DNA from: Allacma fusca
Lineage: Eukaryota > Arthropoda > Collembola > Symphypleona > Sminthuridae
Length of the DNA: 64,000 nt
Assembly (NCBI GenBank): GCA_947179485.1
Contig: OX359249.1
Location: 52,339,402 to 52,403,401, forward strand
Direction: 5' to 3'
Shown here piece after piece: positions 58,540-64,000 of the stretch. Position numbers and translations under genes: made by a program. Each line of letters opens with the position of its first letter. Positions within the stretch are counted from its first letter, which is position 1. Below the pieces are notes generated by a model. It saw only the letters and a list, made by a program, of their open reading frames with translations, did not search any database and had not been told where the DNA came from.

Positions 58540-61310
58540 CCCAGAAAACCAAAAATGAAATATTTCGAGTAGCGTATGAAATAGAGAAAATGATTGTATT
58601 TTACATTAAACTTCACTCTTCCACTAGTTAATCGCAAAATCAGTCGCGAGATCTTATCGCGCAACCTTTTTAATATTAAAACCAATTAATTTGTGGTATG
58701 AAAAGATTTATCCCTGTTTTAAACAATCCGGAATGGCCTCAAGATTTCAAGTTTGGAAATACAAGTCTCTTTGGGCACTTTGGTTGGATACGAGCATAAA
58801 ATTCAATGTTAACCACAACGAATGAATGTCGCCGAGATACAGATTAGGCAGAGAAAAGAATTCGTTCTTTATATCCAACTTCATTGCTTAGCTGACCAAT
58901 TACGCAGTCAGTCGTGAGCATTTTTTCGCTGTTAGGTCTTTATTGAAAAGTCACAACTCGGACAAAATAATGGTGTCTGGAGCTCACAAAATCCTGGTTA
59001 TGATCAACTGTTGGTGATCTCCAAATTTCTCTCTTTTTAAAAAATAATCTGTTTCTTTTATTTAAATAGCTTACAATTGATGATGTATTATAGCCACTGT
59101 TGTACTAAGTTGTACTCATTTCAGTTGTGGTTACATCTCGAGTTTATCAACAGTCATATACATTTGAGCAATCTCACTAAATTAATTTCTTGAATTTAAA
59201 TATTGCCGAGAAAATCTTGCATTGATTCTGTAACTTTCCTGCGTTTACTTTAGATTAAATGTAAATGCATACACGTAGATATTTCTGGAGACTTGAAGTC
59301 TCAAAGTTCTGCTCTGCAAAGTTTAATTCCACGAAGTTTATCTTGTGCAATTCTCAAAACAGGTGATAAACTTGGATTAACATTGTGATACTTTATAATA
59401 TATCACAGGTATCAAAATCGTTCTTCCTAGAACATGTGAATACTAATGATTAAGAATTGTTTTACCATATTCGAATTTAGATAATTCATGAATGTTGATT
59501 TTTAATAGATTTTGTCGCAATGCAAATTTTAATTCTCAAATAGTAAAGTTTCCACAAGTAGATAGTAGTTGTATGCTTTGCTCTCGAATAAGTTAAAATT
59601 TGACCTTAACATTAAAATGGTTTAGAAATTGATCAAGTATATCACCATAAAAATTTAATGATAATCGTAGATTATCGAAGTATTATTATTTTTAGACATT
59701 GCAAAAAATGCGATCAAGGCTGATTACGCAATTAAAGAATACAAATAATTTAACATTTTAAGGTTTAGATTTTCAATACCTCATCCATAACATGCACACC
59801 AGTAAACATATTTTTCGGTTAGAAAAATTATAAATAGCAGAACTGTAGTTCTGCTTGACATGAATTAATTAAACTTTACCGTATTCATTGTACAAGTCTC
59901 CTGTAACTAGGATGTACTAGAACTATGAAAATACAAACACCAATGGCGAAAGTGTAAATTTTTCTCATGTCAATGCGGCAGTGACGATTTTTTATTCAAA
60001 TATGGTATTTTTTGCCAACAATAGCACATCAAATTATATGAAAAACTGTAAAGTTACGTTCAGTATTAAAGCAACTTAACAAGTTTCAGACCGTGGTTAG
60101 TTTCATTTTTCATTTCTTCCTATATTCTGTGCAATTTTTTTAATTACTTCCTTGCGAGGCGCTACGCGAAGGAAATACTCTAATAGGGATAATAAAATAT
60201 TATAAACTTGAAAAATTGATAAGCTTTCATTTTATCGATCTTTGGCTGGTTAATCCAGAAATAACTCCAACACCAATCCATCCTTAAAAACTATCTATCT
60301 TTGAATTACAATTTTCGGAGAAACAGGAATATTCAAATAGTCAAACTACAATATGTTGTGCTACAAGACACGTTTCGGCAACAATTCTTTATAACAATCG
60401 GTTCATTATTTCAGCAAATGACTGCTAATGATAAAAGTTGATTTTCAGGCTCAGATTAGCCAGTACTTGTCACAAGTCCTGCCTTAACCTCAGGTCATTA
60501 ATATTCAAGATTAGGGTCTAAGGGGTCTATAGGGCACTAAACAAACATAAAAATCATTGTTTAAAAGTGATCACTCAATGTAGCTAAGCTCGTATAAAGT
60601 TTCATCTAATCCTTTGGAGAAGGGTTGACTTACTTGTTAGTTTAAGTTTGTGATGCTGGCGCTGTGGTTGGGCTAGTCTAGAGAAATTCTTTTAAGACAT
60701 TGGGTGTAGGATTTTCTTCCTCAATCGAATCAAATTTCCGGTTAGATAAGGTCATGAGGGATTTGTATGTATAATCTGCCTCCCTCTTTTGTTCACATTC
60801 TTACATTGGTACTCGCGCTCATGTTGAGGAGGTAGCCTAAATTAAATGCGTAATCATCATCATCACAGTTGGCGACAAGGAAGACCAACACTCCCTTGTG
60901 AGGATGATCATTGACTTCCATGTGTTGCTCAGAGGAAATCTTCCTTGAAGTTCATCAATGGGTCTTTAGATGGCTGGATTACCAGCCTTAATTTTATTCA
61001 TCTTAAGGAATGTGTTCCCCACTGTCTGCAAGTGTCCGGACGGCTTTCTAACTATCTACACGGATGTTTTATTGCTGTAGTTTAGGTAAAAGTCAACAAT
61101 CCCATGGCTCATTTTCATAGAGTCGTCACAACGTTTGTATTAAACTGCGTGGATGGCATCGGGTATGTTCAACCGAAATTGAACGATAGCTGGGTTTCGG
61201 CCAACCTCACGAACATTTCGGCTGTCGGAACCTAAACTAAATAACCTTAATTTCTACAACAAATTCACTGACCACGGTCAGATTCAGTTAACAAGAGATG
61301 ATCAACCGGC
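58540..61310. other. Long gene-free AT-rich stretch
   Basis: No open frame above about 60 codons and no recognisable domain, repeat or RNA gene. The right part (60640-61300) is less AT-rich but shows no exon. Confidence 0.6.
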
Positions 61311-61650
61311 AAGGAGGGGTCCGAATTTTGTACATCTCCCTGGAAGATTATTTCTGAATTTCCCTGCCGAAAAAAATGTCACTGCTGGGAGGTCCTCAGC
61401 AGTTTCAAAAATCCCTGCTGAAGAAAATGTCAACGATTTTTAAATTACTGTTGGAAAAAATACTTTCCCTCGAAGTCGTCAAATCCCTTTTAAATAAGGT
61501 CAATCAATTAAAAAACCCCTGTTTGCCTAACAAATTCCCCTGAAACACGCCAACAAATTTGAAAATCCCTGTCAGAAAAGATCGACGAATTTTAAAATCC
61601 CTGTTCGCAAAATAGAATCCCTGACCCATCTAGATTTTTTCTGCTGGAAG
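61311..61650. repeat. Inverted relative of the 2.47-2.85 kb repeat
   Basis: Begins AGGGGTCCGAATTTTG and CTCCCTGGAAGATTATTTCT, the reverse complement of the right end of 2471-2845. It continues with repeated AATCCCTGxxxxAAAAxxGTC words and ends in GAATCCCTGACCCATCTAGA. No intact terminal repeat or duplication. Confidence 0.65.
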
Positions 61651-62290
61651 TTTTGCTTTATGTATCATATTAATTATTGTTTGATTATATGGTGTAACAC
61701 TTGTAAGTCTATTCTAGACCTTTTACAGGCACAAATCGACAGATTCTTGCTTACACTGTATTCAAAACGGGGTTTACATAAAGTGAAAAGAATCCCTTTT
61801 GCCTTACTATATGAAATACATAATGTCCTAACAGTACAGGAACGCATTGTTTTTATCAGTAATAAGTTTACGTTTTAACTTGAACACTTGGGTCATTCAA
61901 TTATGTACATTAATGGACTTGTGCTAGCGAAGCTTAATCCATCCAGACTGCGTTCTGCAAGCTGTATTGCCCTTTACCATCCCCTTGCTAAGATTTGTAT
62001 TGCATAAAAAATATTATGTATTCCTGCGTAAAAATCTGGTATGACCTTCCTTCTGAGCTCAGAATCCGAAAAGTACATTTGTATACTTTTCTTAGAAATC
62101 TAACTAAACTTATTCTTGTTAATGGTAACTCTGATACTACACTTATATAATATTGTCTATTACTCCTACATTTGGTAAACTGACTCGGCCTACTCTTGAT
62201 AGTTTTGTGAATGTTTTTTTTTGTAGTGTCTGGAATGAAAACCAATACTTGTATTGATCTCTTTGACACTGAAATAAAGACCATAATTAA
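61651..62290 (+). pseudogene. LINE ORF2 C-terminal fragment (CR1/RTE-like)
   Basis: Open at 61660-61878 with IIWCNTCKSILDLLQAQIDR and VQERIVFISNKF, matching the region following the RT palm in non-LTR elements. Shifted frames then give YHPLAKICIA and IWYDLPSELRIRK (about 62035-62072), the W-x-x-L-P-x-E-L/I-R pattern at the LINE C terminus. It ends near 62290 in an AT-rich tail. Strongly 5'-truncated. Confidence 0.7.
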
Positions 62291-62308
62291 AAAATAATAA
62301 TGATTACG

Positions 62309-62560
62309 TTAATTGTTCTTTACTCTGGTAGCACTTTTCATATTTCTGTGTTTGCACTCGTAAATCATGAGGATGTAATCTTCTACTGCTTTCATATTAC
62401 ACATTTCACATTCTATTACTCTTTCTTTTTTCAGATTAAATTGATTACATTTAGATATCCCATATACAGATATTTTTGGACTACCCACTCTTAACTTCCG
62501 CACTAATTCAATATTTTTCCAACTTAGATTTAGCATGTACATAATGCTCAATCATGGTAA
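62309..62560 (-). pseudogene. LINE ORF2 tail, Jockey/CR1-like, second family copy
   Basis: Minus frame with LSWKNIELVRKLRVGSPKI and a Cys/His cluster (CEMCNMKAVEDYILMIYECK). This aligns with LSWNVVKLIQSLKLGHPNV and the Cys/His cluster of the LINE at 22.5-25.0 kb. The two are diverged relatives. Only about 80 codons remain; it lies tail-to-tail with the preceding LINE fragment. Confidence 0.7.
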
Positions 62561-63500
62561 AATCTTGGTATTTAATTGTGAGAGCTGATACAGATTCTCA
62601 CTTGATTCTTTGCTCTTGGAATATTCGTTTACTGACCGCAATAAGTTTACTCTTGAAATCATTTTCGTTCGGCATGCATTTTTGGAATTTTTCTATAATA
62701 CCAGTGTTACAGCTTCAGATTGGTATAAAATAGAAGTTTGTATCATTTAAGTCTTGTCTTACCCCGGGGTAAGACGTCTGTTTTCGAAGGACCAGCGCCG
62801 ATACCAGCGCACGTTTTGTATTTATTCAATTATCTCAACTACACTCAGCTACCCTTTAATGCGTTGTGGTGGATCCTAGACTACAATTTCTGACTTATAT
62901 ATTGTAGTATATTATAGAGGATTATATTATTATTATAACATAACATAACATAAGGCCCTGAGGGGCGCATTTTATTCTTGCACTTGATATTACTCATCAT
63001 GCCATACACAATTTTTCTAACTTGTGAGGTTACAACCGAGAAGCTTATACCGGCTCTCCACGGTTTCTAGAGGGTTGGGAATCATATGTACAGAGTGTCG
63101 TACACATTTCTTCCCCTAAGGCACGTAGGCACAGAGCTAGACTAGTGGGACAAACACCCCTCAGTCCATTCCTCCCATTAAGGGAGTATATCACTAGTCT
63201 TTGCTCCAGCCGATGAAATGTAGAGTAGAAGGAATTGGGAGGGAGAGGTTTTTTTGGGTTAATTGAAGGAGATTAACGGACGCTCGTTAGACTGGAATGT
63301 CTAGCGAGCAATGCAGATTGGCAGCTTCTCCTGGTTCCTCTCCGTCTAAAGGATGTCCACTGCTAGTTCCACTTGTGCATCCAGGCCATGGTTTCAGTCT
63401 TCAGAGTGCAAGCCCCTTTCACGCCCTTCTCCTCACCCCACCCAAAGCTATAGTAGAAGATAGAAAGAGCAGTGGAAATTATTAAAGTATCAGAGCTTTA
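62561..63500. other. No gene seen
   Basis: Contains a TAACA simple repeat near 62936-62952 and otherwise unassigned sequence. The 62-codon frame near 63297-63485 lacks any recognised domain. Confidence 0.45.
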
Positions 63501-63502
63501 CT

Positions 63503-63566
63503 GGAATCGAAACCGACTCTAACCGCAACGAACGGGACGCTCTGACAACTCAGCCACCCTGCCTGG
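63503..63566 (-). repeat. tRNA-like SINE head candidate
   Basis: On the minus strand TGGCTGAGTTGTCAGAGCG resembles a pol III A box. About 35 bp on, GGTTTCGATTCC resembles a B box (GGTTCGANTCC with one extra T). This could be the tRNA-derived head of a SINE; a tRNA fold was not established. Confidence 0.35.
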
Positions 63567-63574
63567 CTATATTA

Positions 63575-63725
63575 ATATATATATATATATATATATATTA
63601 TAAAGGAATTATTATTGTTCTGTTAGTTAATATCTATTCTTGTACGTCTACAAGTAAATAGATGCCTTAATTGCACAGATTCATAATCAGCCGTACATAC
63701 ACACCAACAATATAGGTACCAACAT
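63575..63725 (+). repeat. Possible 5' LTR end and primer site of BEL/Pao
   Basis: AT-rich leader preceded by a (TA)n run (63572-63598). TGGTCCTTCAGAACCGGATA (63730 area) resembles the sequence next to the 5' LTR of BEL/Pao elements. The LTR start was not resolved. Confidence 0.35.
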
Positions 63726-63807
63726 TTATGGTCCTTCAGAACCGGATACTTAAAAATAGTACTTTATAAAAATTATTGGTTGTGTCAAACCTATTACGTT
63801 GGTAACA

Positions 63808-64000
63808 TGGAGGAACTTATTGCCAGAAGGAAAAAACTCAAAGGCAAACTAACGAGGCTGAAGAACAAAGTAGATGAAGATATTACTCGTGAATGGGACG
63901 TCGATACTACACAATTGTATGATGAGCAAATTGATGCACTTTGTGGAGAATTCGATATTCTTTATGATGACATCTTAGCTACGTGTACCACGGATGACGA
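63808..64000 (+). CDS. BEL/Pao gag start, cut by window edge
   Basis: Open frame from the ATG in GTAACATGG. Its N terminus MEELIARRKKLKGKLTRLKN, followed by an acidic helical segment (EQIDALCGEFDIL), is the classic start of BEL/Pao Gag polyproteins. No stop within 64 codons; it runs off the window, so this may be a young copy. Confidence 0.65.

Noticed and set aside
60160-60210. Inverted word GAGGCGCTACGCGAAGG as a regulatory element
   Set aside because: Too short and imperfect; no supporting context.

Overview
The window is AT-rich nuclear DNA of an animal, most likely an arthropod; the species cannot be told from it. The evidence is intron-split host exons (filamin, gamma-glutamyltransferase, dUTPase) in a dense mix of Polinton/adintovirus-like relics, Ty3/gypsy and BEL/Pao retroelements, LINEs, Tc1/mariner, Tigger and many hAT elements. 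Nothing in it looks bacterial. Nearly every long reading frame is broken by stops or frameshifts. The clean coding stretches are the last two exons of a filamin-like gene and the open start of a BEL/Pao gag at the right edge.

0-5.75 kb: gene-poor DNA, two MITE-like repeats, and a minus-strand Ty3/gypsy remnant in which the protease runs straight into an integrase tail. 5.8-17.7 kb: a decayed but nearly complete Polinton/adintovirus-like provirus. On the plus strand it has integrase, a penton-like protein, packaging ATPase, several conserved unknowns, a spliced BIR-RING (IAP) gene, a pX/pVI-like basic protein, major capsid and adenain-like protease. Converging on the minus strand is a protein-primed type DNA polymerase B preceded by C2H2 zinc-finger exons. 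18.1-20.6 kb: an unrecognised spliced pseudogene, a hAT element with its target duplication, and an intron-containing dUTPase pseudogene.

20.7-26 kb: tandem repeats, a LINE that has lost its reverse transcriptase, and a gypsy gag fragment. 27.2-27.97 kb: the filamin-like 3' end with a poly(A) signal. 28-37 kb: gene-poor, with a gypsy RT/RNase H piece, a hAT MITE, and a 1-kb fold-back element with arms of about 380 bp. 37.3-43.8 kb: a gamma-glutamyltransferase pseudogene on the minus strand. It was hit by three hAT insertions, one splitting an exon; that one carries a nested Tigger element and a nested hAT. Each insertion still shows its target-site duplication. 43.8-44.75 kb is a self-complementary satellite of about 53 bp.

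48.8-54.5 kb: a second, more decayed Polinton/adintovirus-like relic (ATPase, a conserved unknown ORF, polymerase B) containing a mariner copy. 54.6-58.5 kb: a minus-strand Ty3/gypsy element with one LTR, mutated catalytic motifs and no integrase. 58.5-64 kb: gene-poor DNA, an inverted copy of the 2.5-kb repeat, two LINE tails, a possible tRNA-derived SINE and the start of a BEL/Pao element. The dominant stories are two endogenous large-DNA-transposon/virus relics, and a host gene whose breakdown can be ordered from nested transposon insertions.
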